Part shown: one piece after another, positions 17,821 to 26,537 of the stretch | Layout: each line of letters starts with the position of its first letter | How positions within the stretch are numbered: position 1 is the first letter of the stretch | Origin: an uncultured Acetatifactor sp. | GTDB lineage: Bacteria; Bacillota; Clostridia; Lachnospirales; Lachnospiraceae | Length of the DNA stretch: 64,000 nt | Direction of reading: 5' to 3' | Assembly: GCA_934433135.1 (NCBI GenBank) | Contig: CAKRZO010000004.1 | Span: 62,001-126,000, forward strand | Translations under genes and position numbers: made by a program | The notes under the pieces: model-generated | What the model was told of the DNA's origin: nothing | Databases searched by the model: none | What the model saw: only the letters and a program-made list of their open reading frames with translations

Positions 17821-18738
17821 ATGAACGAGACACCGGCATACAAATCCGGCTTTGTAACTTTAATAGGCAGACCGAACGTAGGAAAATCCACACTGATGAA
17901 CCGCCTGATCGGTCAGAAGATCGCAATCACATCCAATAAGCCCCAGACGACTCGCAACCGGATTCAGACCGTGCTTACCCTTCCGCAGGCGCAGATTGTT
18001 TTCCTGGATACACCGGGAATTCATAAATCCAAAAACAAGCTGGGTGATTATATGATTCACGTAGCCCGGCATACCCTGAAAGAAGTGGATGTGATTTTAT
18101 GGCTGGTTGAGCCCTCCGATTTTATCGGTGCCGGTGAAAAGTATATTATCGAACAGTTAAAAAGTGTGAATACTCCCGTGATTCTGGTAATCAATAAGAC
18201 GGATACGGTAAAAAAGGAAGAAATACTGAAATTTATCGATACCTACCGCAAAGAAATGGATTTTTGCGAAATCGTACCGGTTTCCGCTCTCAAAGGGGAT
18301 AATACGGATGTTTTGGTGGACTGTATCGTAAAATATCTGCCTTACGGACCGGCTTTTTATGAAGAAGATACCATTACCGATCAGCCGATGCGCCAGATTG
18401 TGGCGGAGCTGATCCGGGAAAAGGTGTTAAGGCTGATGGAAGATGAGATCCCGCACGGGGTGGCAGTCACCATCGAAAGCATGAAATACGGGAAAGGCAT
18501 CTGTAACATCGAGGCAACGATTGTCTGTGAGAAAGAGTCTCATAAGGGCATGATTATCGGAAAAGGCGGTCAGATGTTAAAGAAGATCGGAACGGCAGCC
18601 AGACGGGAAATCGAGCAGATGCTGGAAAGTAAAGTGAACCTTCAGTTGTGGGTTAAGGTAAAAAAAGATTGGAGGGACTCCGATTTCCTGTTAAAGAATT
18701 TCGGATATAATCCAAAAGACCTGGAAGATGGCGAATAG
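17821..18738 (+). CDS. era: GTPase Era, 30S ribosome assembly factor
   Basis: Era is an essential GTPase that binds the 3' end of 16S rRNA during small-subunit maturation. G1 is GRPNVGKST (about 16-24), G3 is DTPGIHKSKN, G4 NKTD and G5 SALKG; the C-terminal KH domain shows GMIIGKGGQMLKKIG. At 305 residues it is the usual length. It is followed directly by a YqzL-like gene and recO, a gene order common in Firmicutes. Confidence 0.97.
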   Translation: MNETPAYKSGFVTLIGRPNVGKSTLMNRLIGQKIAITSNKPQTTRNRIQTVLTLPQAQIVFLDTPGIHKSKNKLGDYMIHVARHTLKEVDVILWLVEPSDFIGAGEKYIIEQLKSVNTPVILVINKTDTVKKEEILKFIDTYRKEMDFCEIVPVSALKGDNTDVLVDCIVKYLPYGPAFYEEDTITDQPMRQIVAELIREKVLRLMEDEIPHGVAVTIESMKYGKGICNIEATIVCEKESHKGMIIGKGGQMLKKIGTAARREIEQMLESKVNLQLWVKVKKDWRDSDFLLKNFGYNPKDLEDGE

Positions 18739-18791
18739 AAAAAGGAAAAAAGCAAACCCTATCATCGAGGAAAAAAGACGGAGGGGATGCT

Positions 18792-19013
18792 ATGGAGCAG
18801 ACAGGTTATTGGCAGCAGTTCATCAGTACCGGTAAAGTAGAGGATTATCTTCGCTATGCGCAAAACAACGCTGGAGTTTTGCGCATAGCGGGAGGGGAAA
18901 ATGCCGGAAATCCGGGTAATCCGGGTAAAACAGGGACAGGAGTTTTTCGGGATGCAGGAGTACATTTGGCTGACAGGGATGGTATTAAAACAGATGCCGG
19001 TCGGCGAATATGA
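18792..19013 (+). CDS. YqzL-like small protein
   Basis: The N-terminal 25 residues (GYWQQFISTGKVEDYLRYAQ) match the short YqzL pattern of Firmicutes, and the position between era and recO is the same. GGAGGGG precedes the ATG by 5 nt. YqzL proteins are usually about 45-50 residues, but this frame runs to 73 residues. The extra part begins in a perfect 14-bp inverted repeat and is Gly/Asn/Pro-rich, then runs into recO in another frame. The tail may be the product of a repeat insertion. No function is known. Confidence 0.5.
   Translation: MEQTGYWQQFISTGKVEDYLRYAQNNAGVLRIAGGENAGNPGNPGKTGTGVFRDAGVHLADRDGIKTDAGRRI
18852..18890. repeat. Perfect 14-bp inverted repeat
   Basis: The arms CGCTATGCGCAAAA and TTTTGCGCATAGCG enclose an 11-nt loop. 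The repeat lies inside the YqzL-like frame and directly before the GGAGGGG that precedes the first possible recO start at 18901. Confidence 0.85.
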
Positions 19014-19611
19014 CAGAAGAATCTGTATTTTGACCAGGGAAAGAGGGAAAATATCTGCATTTGCCAGAGGCGCCCGTAAGCAGGGAAGCAGGCTGGCGGC
19101 GTGCAGCAGCCCTTTTTCCTTTGGTCTTTTTAAATTATATGAGGGCAGGGACTCTTATACCGTTTCCGAAGCGGAAATTCAGAATTACTTTGAAGCGCTC
19201 AGAGCGGATTATCTGGGAGCCTGCTATGGGATGTATTTTGCGGAAGTGGCGGATTATTACACCAGAGAAAATAATGATGAAATCCCGATGTTAAAGTTGA
19301 TGTATCAATCTTTGCGGGCTTTAAGTGCGCCGTCTTTACCGGATCGTCTGGTAAAGTGCATCTTTGAAATCAAAGCAATCCTGATTAACGGTGAATATCC
19401 GGGAGTGCCGGGAAGCGGAACGGAAAAGCCTTATCTGCCGGATACAATTTATACGATGAACTACATAGCCTCCAGCAGCATAGAAAAATTATATACTTTT
19501 AACGTAAGCGAACCGGTTTTGGAACAACTGGAAGAGATTGCCGGGCGGTTGCGGGAACGATTTTGCGAGGGCAGATTTAAAAGCTTGGAAATATTGAAAA
19601 GTCTTAGTTGA
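18952..19611 (+). CDS. recO: DNA repair protein RecO
   Basis: RecO helps load RecA onto SSB-coated single strands in the RecFOR pathway. The 219-residue product begins with an OB-fold (WLTGMVLKQMPVGEYDRRIC, then LTRERGKISAFARGARK) and continues with the helical RecO_C region (YFEALRADYLGACYGMYFAE). ATG at 18952 (GGAG 9 nt upstream) puts the N-terminus where other RecO proteins begin. ATG at 18901 has a stronger ribosome-binding site (GGAGGGG, 5 nt) and would add 17 residues of unclear value, so the start is uncertain. The Cys-rich zinc motif of some RecO proteins is absent. Confidence 0.9.
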   Translation: MQEYIWLTGMVLKQMPVGEYDRRICILTRERGKISAFARGARKQGSRLAACSSPFSFGLFKLYEGRDSYTVSEAEIQNYFEALRADYLGACYGMYFAEVADYYTRENNDEIPMLKLMYQSLRALSAPSLPDRLVKCIFEIKAILINGEYPGVPGSGTEKPYLPDTIYTMNYIASSSIEKLYTFNVSEPVLEQLEEIAGRLRERFCEGRFKSLEILKSLS

Positions 19612-19654
19612 AAAAATGAAGTAAATTTGATATGATAACATAATGATGATTTTA

Positions 19655-19688
19655 GAATCGCGGGAGCTGCTTTGCAGCGGAGCAATTC
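19655..19688. repeat. Repeat family C, copy 2
   Basis: This is the inverse complement of the palindrome at 11423-11456 with a single base change. It lies immediately after recO and 15 bp before a short family A element. Confidence 0.85.
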
Positions 19689-19703
19689 GTGGTATCATGA
19701 AAA

Positions 19704-19754
19704 CGTAACAGTTCAGACGCGCCATTCGCAAAAATGATTGTCTGAGCTGTTACG
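19704..19754. repeat. Repeat family A, short complete copy
   Basis: A 51-bp unit with 15-bp terminal inverted repeats: CGTAACAGTTCAGAC at the left and GTCTGAGCTGTTACG at the right, one mismatch between arms. The centre is GCGCCATTCGCAAAAATGATT. It looks like an internal deletion of the longer copy at 21853-22042. Confidence 0.88.
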
Positions 19755-19793
19755 AAAAAACAAGAAAGAGGGAAGCAGAGGTAATGTATAAAG

Positions 19794-20426
19794 ATGAAAG
19801 GTAAAAGGAATCGTAGTCTTGTCAGAATCTGTTGTCTGCTTTGTACCGCGGCTGCGGTATTGCTTGCAGGATGCGGGCAGGTGAAGCTTCCGGAGGAAGT
19901 TGATTTCCCGGCATTGGCGGTCTCGGCCAAAGGGGAAGTGACTTATTGGATGGCGGAGACGTTTGATAAAGCATATTATGATCTTGCGGAACTGGAAGAG
20001 ATGGTGAACAGCGAAGCAGAGGAATTTAACCAAAGCCACCCGAAAGAGAATGGGAAAAAAGCACTTTCCGTAGAATCCGTAGCAAAGAATACAACAGGGG
20101 ATAAGGTTGTAGTAAAACTTTTGTTTGATACGATACAGGATTATCGGGATTACAGCGGACAGGAGCTGTTTTACGGAACAAAGGAGCAGGCGACTTTGGA
20201 AGGTTATCTTACGCAGGCAGATCTGCTATCCGTAAAAGACGGTACGCAGGCGCTAGTCTCCGATATCCTGGAAAAAGGAGACAGGCACCTTTTAATTGCT
20301 GAAGGTAACGTCCGGATTTACGGCCCGAAGAAAGCATTGTATGTAAGCGCTTCAGCGGCGGTATTACAAGACGGAGGCGTCCAAGCTTCCGGAACGGATG
20401 AGTATACTTATATAATTATGAGATAA
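19794..20426 (+). CDS. Hypothetical lipoprotein
   Basis: The protein has 210 residues, with an N-terminal Lys/Arg-rich signal and lipobox LLAGC (Cys about residue 27), so it should be anchored outside the membrane. The mature part (about 180 residues) holds no motif I recognise. It has alternating strand-like stretches and a C-terminal segment (NVRIYGPKKALYVSASAAVL). It lies 13 bp before glyS and after a repeat cluster, but no functional link to glyS is implied. Confidence 0.7.
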   Translation: MKGKRNRSLVRICCLLCTAAAVLLAGCGQVKLPEEVDFPALAVSAKGEVTYWMAETFDKAYYDLAELEEMVNSEAEEFNQSHPKENGKKALSVESVAKNTTGDKVVVKLLFDTIQDYRDYSGQELFYGTKEQATLEGYLTQADLLSVKDGTQALVSDILEKGDRHLLIAEGNVRIYGPKKALYVSASAAVLQDGGVQASGTDEYTYIIMR

Positions 20427-20439
20427 AGGAGTACAGGTT

Positions 20440-21828
20440 ATGGAAAAGACAATGGAAAAAATCGTGGCACTGGCAAAAGCAAGAGGATTCGTATATCCCG
20501 GTTCGGAAATTTACGGCGGACTGGCGAACACCTGGGATTACGGAAACCTGGGTGTAGAGCTTAAAAACAACGTAAAAAAAGCCTGGTGGCAGAAGTTTGT
20601 AACCGAGAATCCCTATAATGTAGGCGTTGACTGTGCCATTTTAATGAATCCGCAGACCTGGGTTGCCAGCGGACATCTGGGAGGATTTTCCGATCCTTTG
20701 ATGGACTGCAAGGAATGTCATGAGAGATTCCGTGCAGACAAGCTGATCGAGGATTATTGCGCAGAAAATCATATCGAACTGGAAGAAAGCGTGGATGCCT
20801 GGAGCCAGGAGAAGATGAAGGCCTTTGTAGAAGAGAAGAATATTCCCTGTCCTTCCTGCGGAAAACATAATTTTACGGATATCCGTCAGTTCAATCTGAT
20901 GTTCAAGACTTTCCAGGGTGTTACGGAGGATGCCAAGAATACGGTTTACTTAAGACCTGAGACTGCACAGGGTATCTTTGTAAACTTTAAAAATGTGCAG
21001 AGAACTTCCCGGAAGAAGATTCCGTTCGGTATCGGACAGATCGGAAAATCTTTCCGTAACGAGATTACCCCCGGAAACTTTACGTTCCGTACCAGAGAGT
21101 TCGAACAGATGGAGCTGGAGTTCTTCTGCGCACCGGGAACGGATATGGATTGGTTCCATTACTGGAGAAGCTTTTGCATTAACTGGCTGAAAAGTCTGGG
21201 AATGAAGGATGATGAAATGCGTGCCAGAGACCATTCTCCGGAAGAGCTGTGCTTCTACAGCAAAGGAACAACGGATATTGAGTTCCTTTTCCCGTTTGGC
21301 TGGGGTGAGCTTTGGGGAATTGCAGACCGGACGGATTATGACCTGACACAGCATCAGAAAGTATCCGGCGAAGACATGTCCTATTATGATGATGAAAAGA
21401 AAGAAAAATATATTCCATATGTCGTAGAACCTTCTCTGGGTGCGGATCGTGTTGTACTGGCATTTTTGTGTGCAGCCTATGATGAAGAGGAACTGGAAGG
21501 CGGAGATGTGCGTACGGTTCTGCATTTCCATCCTGCACTTGCACCGGTTAAGATCGGAATTCTGCCTTTGTCCAAGAAGTTAAACGAAGGCGCAGAGAAG
21601 ATTTATATGCAGCTTTCCAAGAAGTATAACTGTGAATTCGATGACAGAGGAAACATCGGTAAGAGATATCGTCGTCAGGATGAAATCGGAACACCTTTCT
21701 GCATTACCTATGATTTCGAATCGGAAACTGACCAGTGTGTAACCGTACGGTTCAGAGACTCCATGGAGCAGGAGCGTGTGGCAATTGCGGACCTGGATGC
21801 TTATTTCGCAGATAAGTTTACCTTTTAA
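20440..21828 (+). CDS. glyS: Glycyl-tRNA synthetase, single-chain dimeric type
   Basis: This class II enzyme charges tRNA-Gly. At 462 residues it is the alpha2 (eukaryote/archaea-like) form found in many Firmicutes, not the GlyQ/GlyS two-subunit form. The motif region RPETAQGIFVNF (about 168) and FRNEITPGNFTFRTREFEQME are characteristic. Two Cys pairs (CKEC, CPSC) in the N-terminal half suggest bound zinc. The C-terminal anticodon-binding domain begins near residue 365 (LAPVKIGILPLSKK). AAAGGAG precedes the start. No T-box leader is visible upstream, and the next gene, alaS, is another synthetase. Confidence 0.96.
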   Translation: MEKTMEKIVALAKARGFVYPGSEIYGGLANTWDYGNLGVELKNNVKKAWWQKFVTENPYNVGVDCAILMNPQTWVASGHLGGFSDPLMDCKECHERFRADKLIEDYCAENHIELEESVDAWSQEKMKAFVEEKNIPCPSCGKHNFTDIRQFNLMFKTFQGVTEDAKNTVYLRPETAQGIFVNFKNVQRTSRKKIPFGIGQIGKSFRNEITPGNFTFRTREFEQMELEFFCAPGTDMDWFHYWRSFCINWLKSLGMKDDEMRARDHSPEELCFYSKGTTDIEFLFPFGWGELWGIADRTDYDLTQHQKVSGEDMSYYDDEKKEKYIPYVVEPSLGADRVVLAFLCAAYDEEELEGGDVRTVLHFHPALAPVKIGILPLSKKLNEGAEKIYMQLSKKYNCEFDDRGNIGKRYRRQDEIGTPFCITYDFESETDQCVTVRFRDSMEQERVAIADLDAYFADKFTF

Positions 21829-21852
21829 TTAGGACGAAAATAGTGTAGAAAT

Positions 21853-22042
21853 GTAACAGTTCAGCCGCGCCATTCGCAAAATTTTCCGCATGCTTCGCAG
21901 CTACTTGTCGCATCTGTAGGATGCGATGCTCATATAAATGGCGCTAAGTCCAATCATAAAATGCCCATCGGGCATTTTTAGGCAGACAGATTTTCATGCA
22001 AGCATGAAATCTGCCCACAAGAATGATTGTCTGAACTGTTAC
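21853..22042. repeat. Repeat family A, long complete copy
   Basis: A 190-bp element bounded by perfect 12-bp terminal inverted repeats GTAACAGTTCAG / CTGAACTGTTAC. Inside are CCGCGCCATTCGCAAAA, a GCATGCTTCGCAGC segment, a GCATC/GATGC hairpin, an AAAATGCCC/GGGCATTTT hairpin and a GGCAGA...TCTGCC hairpin. It encodes nothing and fills most of the glyS-alaS gap. The structure is like a miniature inverted-repeat element; I cannot identify a clear target-site duplication. Confidence 0.88.
21958..21980 (+). terminator. Terminator-like hairpin after glyS
   Basis: A 9-bp stem AAAATGCCC / GGGCATTTT with a 3-nt loop ends in a short T run. It lies inside the long family A repeat, so the repeat may have brought a terminator with it. 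Confidence 0.55.
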
Positions 22043-22075
22043 GTAAAAATGTATTGAAATGAGGAATAAAATATC

Positions 22076-24730
22076 ATGAAAGCTTATGGTGTAAATGAAC
22101 TGCGCAGAATGTATCTTGATTTTTTTGAAAGCAAGGGACATCTGAAAATGAAGAGTTTTTCGCTGGTTCCGCATAATGACAACAGTCTGTTGATTATCAA
22201 CTCCGGGATGGCACCCTTAAAGCCCTATTTTACGGGACAGGAGATTCCGCCCAGGCGTCGGGTGACCACCTGCCAGAAGTGCGTCAGAACCGGCGATATC
22301 GAAAATGTAGGTAAGACGGCAAGACATCTGACTTTTTTTGAAATGCTGGGAAATTTCTCCTTCGGAGATTATTTTAAGCATGAAGCGATTGCCTGGAGCT
22401 GGGAGTTTTTGACAAAGGTAATCGGAATGGATCCGGACAGATTATATCCTTCCATCTATTGTGATGATGAAGAAGCTTATGATATCTGGACGAAAGAAAT
22501 CGGCGTGCCCGGCGAGAAGATTACCCGTTTTTACAGAGATGCGGAAGGAAAATGCGATAACTTCTGGGAGCATGGTGCAGGTCCGTGCGGTCCCTGCTCG
22601 GAGATTTATTATGACCGTGGAATCAAATACGGCTGCGGCAAGCCGGACTGTAAAGTAGGCTGCGACTGTGACCGTTTTATGGAAGTATGGAACAACGTGT
22701 TTACACAGTTTGATAATGACGGACACGGACATTATACGGAGTTGGCGCAGAAAAATATTGATACCGGTATGGGGCTGGAGCGTCTTGCAGTTGTTGTACA
22801 GGATGTGGACTCTGTTTTTGACATTGATACCATGAAAGCCATCCGCGACCGGATTTGTGCGATTGCCGGTGTGGAATATGAGAAAGAGGATGCCGCGGAC
22901 GAATCCATCCGTCTGATTACGGATCATATTCGTTCTTCTACTTTTATGATCAGTGACGGCATTATGCCTTCCAACGAAGGCAGAGGATATGTGCTTCGTC
23001 GCTTGATCCGCCGCGCGGCAAGACATGGGAGACTGCTTGGAATCAAAGGAAAGTTTTTGGCAGAGCTTAGTCGGACGGTTATTCATGAGTGTAAGGACGG
23101 TTATCCGGAGCTGGAGGAAAAGAGCGCCTTTATTCTCAATGTGCTTACGCAGGAAGAAGATAAGTTTGATAAGACCATTGACCAGGGCTTAAGCATCTTA
23201 AATGAAATGGAAGAGCAGATGCGTAAGAATGGAAAGACGCAGCTATCCGGTGAAGATACGTTTAAGTTGTATGATACGTACGGATTTCCGGTGGATCTGA
23301 CGCAGGAGATTTTGGAGGAAAAAGGATTCGGCATCGATCAGGCAGGATTTGATGCCTGCATGAAAGAACAGAAAGAAAAGGCCAGAAAAGCAAGAAAAGT
23401 GACCAACTACATGGGAGCGGATGTTACGGTATACGAATCCATTGACCCTTCCGTTACTACTGTATTTGTAGGCTATGATCATCTGGAAGCTTCCTCTGAA
23501 GTGACAGTTTTAACAACGGAAACAGAACTGGCGGATGCTTTGACGGATGGTCAGAGCGGAACCGTGATTGTAAAAGAGACACCTTTCTATGCCGCTATGG
23601 GTGGTCAGGTCGGAGATACCGGCAGGATTACCACAAAAGACGGTGTATTTGAAGTGGCAGATACGATTAAACTTTTAGGCGGAAAAGTAGGACATATCGG
23701 AAAGGTAGTCCGCGGCATGATCAAAGTCGGGGATCCGGTGCTTTTGACAGTGGATAGCGCAAGAAGAGCGGATATTTGTAAGAACCACAGCGCAACGCAT
23801 CTTCTGCAGAGAGCTTTAAGAGAAGTATTGGGAACCCATGTAGAGCAGGCTGGTTCTTATGTAGATAGTGAGAGACTGCGTTTTGACTTCAGCCATTTTG
23901 CGGCCATGACGCCGGAGGAAATCCGCCGTACGGAAGAAATTGTGAATGAAAAAATTGCACAGAATCTGCCGGTAGTGACCCGTATTATGACATTGGAAGA
24001 GGCTAAGAAGACAGGTGCTATGGCGCTTTTCGGAGAAAAATACGGGGAAAAGGTACGCGTAGTCAGCATGGGAGATTTCTCCACGGAGCTTTGCGGCGGA
24101 ACGCATGTAAGCGCCACCGGAATGATCGGAAGCTTTAAGATTCTTTCCGAAAACGGAGTAGCGGCAGGCGTAAGAAGAATCGAAGCGCTGACCGGAAACG
24201 GAGTGCTTGCTTATTACCGCGGACTGGAAGAAACCATTGCAGGAGCAGCAGCTGTCTTAAAGACCACTCCGGCTCTTTTGGTTGAGAAATGCGAACATCT
24301 GCAGACCCAGATCAAAGAGCTTCATGCACAGCTGGATTCGTTAAAGAGCAAGGCTGCAAAGGATGCTCTCGGAGATGTTATGAATCAGGTGCAGGAAGTA
24401 AAAGGCGTGAAGCTTTTGGCAGCAGGTGTGGAAAATGTAGATATGAACGGCCTGCGCGAACTGGGAGACCAGCTCAAAGAAAAGCTGGGAGACGGCGTTG
24501 TTGTGCTTCTTTCTTCGACGGAAGGCAAAGTGAATATCGTAGCGATGGCGACCGATGCTGCCGTAAAGGCCGGTGCGCATGCTGGTAACCTGATTAAAGG
24601 AATTGCTTTCCTGGTAGGCGGAGGCGGAGGCGGACGCCCCAATATGGCTCAGGCCGGCGGAAAGAAACCGGAAGGAATCAAGGATGCGATTGCCCAGGCT
24701 GCCGCAGTGCTGGAAGGGCAGTTGAAGTAA
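22076..24730 (+). CDS. alaS: Alanyl-tRNA synthetase
   Basis: This 884-residue class II synthetase charges tRNA-Ala and edits mischarged Ser and Gly. The catalytic core covers about 1-240, followed by the tRNA-recognition helices. The editing domain shows HSATH (about 569) and the downstream CGGTH motif (about 671), which together bind zinc. The C-terminal coiled coil and Gly-rich C-Ala domain (GGGGGGRPNMAQAGG) are intact. The ATG has GAGGAA upstream. It is separated from glyS by a repeat element. Confidence 0.97.
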   Translation: MKAYGVNELRRMYLDFFESKGHLKMKSFSLVPHNDNSLLIINSGMAPLKPYFTGQEIPPRRRVTTCQKCVRTGDIENVGKTARHLTFFEMLGNFSFGDYFKHEAIAWSWEFLTKVIGMDPDRLYPSIYCDDEEAYDIWTKEIGVPGEKITRFYRDAEGKCDNFWEHGAGPCGPCSEIYYDRGIKYGCGKPDCKVGCDCDRFMEVWNNVFTQFDNDGHGHYTELAQKNIDTGMGLERLAVVVQDVDSVFDIDTMKAIRDRICAIAGVEYEKEDAADESIRLITDHIRSSTFMISDGIMPSNEGRGYVLRRLIRRAARHGRLLGIKGKFLAELSRTVIHECKDGYPELEEKSAFILNVLTQEEDKFDKTIDQGLSILNEMEEQMRKNGKTQLSGEDTFKLYDTYGFPVDLTQEILEEKGFGIDQAGFDACMKEQKEKARKARKVTNYMGADVTVYESIDPSVTTVFVGYDHLEASSEVTVLTTETELADALTDGQSGTVIVKETPFYAAMGGQVGDTGRITTKDGVFEVADTIKLLGGKVGHIGKVVRGMIKVGDPVLLTVDSARRADICKNHSATHLLQRALREVLGTHVEQAGSYVDSERLRFDFSHFAAMTPEEIRRTEEIVNEKIAQNLPVVTRIMTLEEAKKTGAMALFGEKYGEKVRVVSMGDFSTELCGGTHVSATGMIGSFKILSENGVAAGVRRIEALTGNGVLAYYRGLEETIAGAAAVLKTTPALLVEKCEHLQTQIKELHAQLDSLKSKAAKDALGDVMNQVQEVKGVKLLAAGVENVDMNGLRELGDQLKEKLGDGVVVLLSSTEGKVNIVAMATDAAVKAGAHAGNLIKGIAFLVGGGGGGRPNMAQAGGKKPEGIKDAIAQAAAVLEGQLK

Positions 24731-24802
24731 ACTTTACGGAAATGATCAGGATAAGCTTATAAAATTACGGATTTTATTAAAAATAAGTCATTAGAAGTTA
24801 CT

Positions 24803-24868
24803 AAGGGCAGACTCATGGGGATTTGATTTAGCCATTAATATAGTTTTGTGAGTTTTGCAAGTTTATCC
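24803..24868. repeat. Repeat family B, partial copy
   Basis: It begins AAGGGCAGACTCATGGGG and ends with TAGTTTTGTGAGTTTTGCAAG, both found again at 57003-57120; GGCAGACTCATGGG recurs inverted at 55831-55844. The stem partner arm is missing here. Confidence 0.65.
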
Positions 24869-24888
24869 CGAAAATCTACAAAAAATAG

Positions 24889-24916
24889 TTGACGATTGCG
24901 GAATTTGTGATATAAT
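24889..24916 (+). promoter_or_regulatory. rpsU promoter
   Basis: TTGACG, a 16-nt spacer, a TGA just before the hexamer (extended -10 like) and a perfect TATAAT. It implies a leader of about 97 nt before the bS21 start. Confidence 0.75.
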
Positions 24917-25019
24917 ATTAACTGTGCATTGCCAGTGTGCGTAGAAACCGGCGGTGTATATAATATTAACCCAATCAGTCATGTTACTAGAGGGACTGAA
25001 GGGAGGTCGGGTGCGGATA

Positions 25020-25196
25020 ATGTCAAACGTAATCGTAAAAGAAAACGAGACTTTAGATAGTGCTTTACGTCGCTTTAAAAGAAGCTGCGCAAAGGCTGGT
25101 ATTCAGCAGGAGATTCGTAAGAGAGAGCATTACGAAAAGCCAAGCGTAAAACGTAAGAAGAAATCTGAAGCAGCAAGAAAACGTAAATATAACTAA
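25020..25196 (+). CDS. rpsU: Small-subunit ribosomal protein bS21
   Basis: The 58-residue basic protein (SNVIVKENETLDSALRRFKR at the start, KKKSEAARKRKYN at the end) is a full-length bS21, which sits near the 3' end of 16S rRNA and helps initiation. GGAGG is 13 nt upstream of the ATG; an in-frame GTG at 25011 is closer to that site, but the family consistently begins MSNV. It stands alone behind its own strong promoter and is followed by a GC-rich hairpin. Confidence 0.95.
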   Translation: MSNVIVKENETLDSALRRFKRSCAKAGIQQEIRKREHYEKPSVKRKKKSEAARKRKYN

Positions 25197-25210
25197 AGAA
25201 CAGACATGCA

Positions 25211-25241
25211 GTCCCCGGCCGGCATTACGACCGGGGGCTTT
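25211..25241 (+). terminator. rpsU terminator
   Basis: A GC-rich stem GTCCCCGG / CCGGGGGC (one wobble pair and one internal mismatch) with a small loop, followed by CTTTGTG. The T tract is short, so termination may be partial. Confidence 0.6.
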
Positions 25242-25349
25242 GTGTATGCTGAAATAATTTTGAACGGAGAGGAAGACTTCGGCAGGCATATTTACTGCTG
25301 CATTTCCATATCTTAGAAATAAGAGAAACGGGAAGTGTAGCTTTTTTTT

Positions 25350-26528
25350 ATGAAGAGGAAAGGAATTATTTGGCTCCTTAGTCTGCAGCTGCTTGTCTTT
25401 TTTTCCATGTCCGAAGTAAAAGCGGAGGGAGAAATCCGTATATCGGCGCCTTCGGCCATACTGATGGAAGCTTCTACGGGACAGATTATTTATGAACAGA
25501 ATGCCTCGGAGAGGAGAAGCCCTGCGAGTATTACCAAAATCATGACTCTTTTGCTTGCGTTTGAAAGTCTGGAAGACGGAAAAATTGCATTGACCGATTC
25601 GGTTTCCGTCAGCGAACATGCCGCTTCTATGGGCGGCAGCCAGGTATATCTGGAACCGGGCGAGACGCAGACTTTGGATACTATGCTTAAGTGCATCGCC
25701 ATTTCTTCCGCAAATGATGCCAGTGTTGCAGTGGCGGAACATATTGCGGGAACAGAAGAAGCTTTTGTGGCCAAAATGAATGAACGAGCCGGGGAACTGG
25801 GAATGGCGGATACGCATTTTGAGGACTGCTGCGGGCTGAGCGATTCCGATAATCATTATACCAGTGCAAAAGATGTTGCAATTATGGCAAGGCAGCTGAT
25901 TACAAAACATCCGGATATTTATCATTACACGCAGATCTGGATGGAAGACATTACCCATCAGACAAAGAGAGGGAGCAGTCAGTTTACGCTTTCCAGTACC
26001 AATAAATTACTGAAACAGTACGAATGGACAACGGGATTGAAAACGGGCTCCACCTCCAAAGCAAAGTATTGCTTCTGTGCAACGGCACGTAAAGACGATG
26101 TGGATATGATAGCGGTAGTCATGGCGGCGCCGGATCCCAAAAGCCGTTTTGCGGATGCCAGAAGCCTGTTAAATTACGGATTCAGCATCAGCAGGTTATA
26201 TAAAGATCCGAATGAGGAGAAACTGGAAGACATACCGGTTGAGCATGGCGTGCAGGAGACCGTTCCTATCGGTTATACGGGGGAATTTTATTATCTGGAT
26301 CTTTCCGGGGGTGTTGCAGCACAGTTGGAGAAAAAGCTGAATCTTCCGGAAGCAGCACAGGCGCCTGTAAAAAAAGGACAGCAGGCAGGGTGCGCGGACT
26401 ACTATTTAAACGGCAATAAGGTCGGTACCGTACCGATTACTTATACAGAGGATGTGGAAAAAGCAGGTTATATGGACTATTTGAAAAAGGTTTTCGGGTA
26501 TTTTCTGTTACAGGAGAAGGCGGGGTAG
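25350..26528 (+). CDS. D-alanyl-D-alanine carboxypeptidase (S11, DacF-like)
   Basis: This is a low-molecular-weight penicillin-binding protein of 392 residues that trims the terminal D-Ala from peptidoglycan stem peptides. Signal peptide 1-25; active-site motifs SITK (SPASITKIMT, about 64), SAN (ISSANDASVAVAEH, about 120) and KTG (TGLKTGSTSK, about 231). A C-terminal beta domain and an amphipathic end that could hold it to the membrane follow. The ribosome-binding site is weak (GGAAG 14 nt before ATG, followed by a T run). It starts a same-strand group that continues to a second S11 enzyme. Confidence 0.93.
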   Translation: MKRKGIIWLLSLQLLVFFSMSEVKAEGEIRISAPSAILMEASTGQIIYEQNASERRSPASITKIMTLLLAFESLEDGKIALTDSVSVSEHAASMGGSQVYLEPGETQTLDTMLKCIAISSANDASVAVAEHIAGTEEAFVAKMNERAGELGMADTHFEDCCGLSDSDNHYTSAKDVAIMARQLITKHPDIYHYTQIWMEDITHQTKRGSSQFTLSSTNKLLKQYEWTTGLKTGSTSKAKYCFCATARKDDVDMIAVVMAAPDPKSRFADARSLLNYGFSISRLYKDPNEEKLEDIPVEHGVQETVPIGYTGEFYYLDLSGGVAAQLEKKLNLPEAAQAPVKKGQQAGCADYYLNGNKVGTVPITYTEDVEKAGYMDYLKKVFGYFLLQEKAG

Positions 26529-26537
26529 GAAAGCGAA

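Noticed and set aside
21829..22075. Possible T-box leader before alaS
   Set aside because: No T-box consensus or specifier stem is visible; the hairpins belong to the family A repeat.
25011..25196. GTG start for rpsU, closer to GGAGG
   Set aside because: bS21 proteins begin with MSNV-like sequence, which fits the ATG at 25020.
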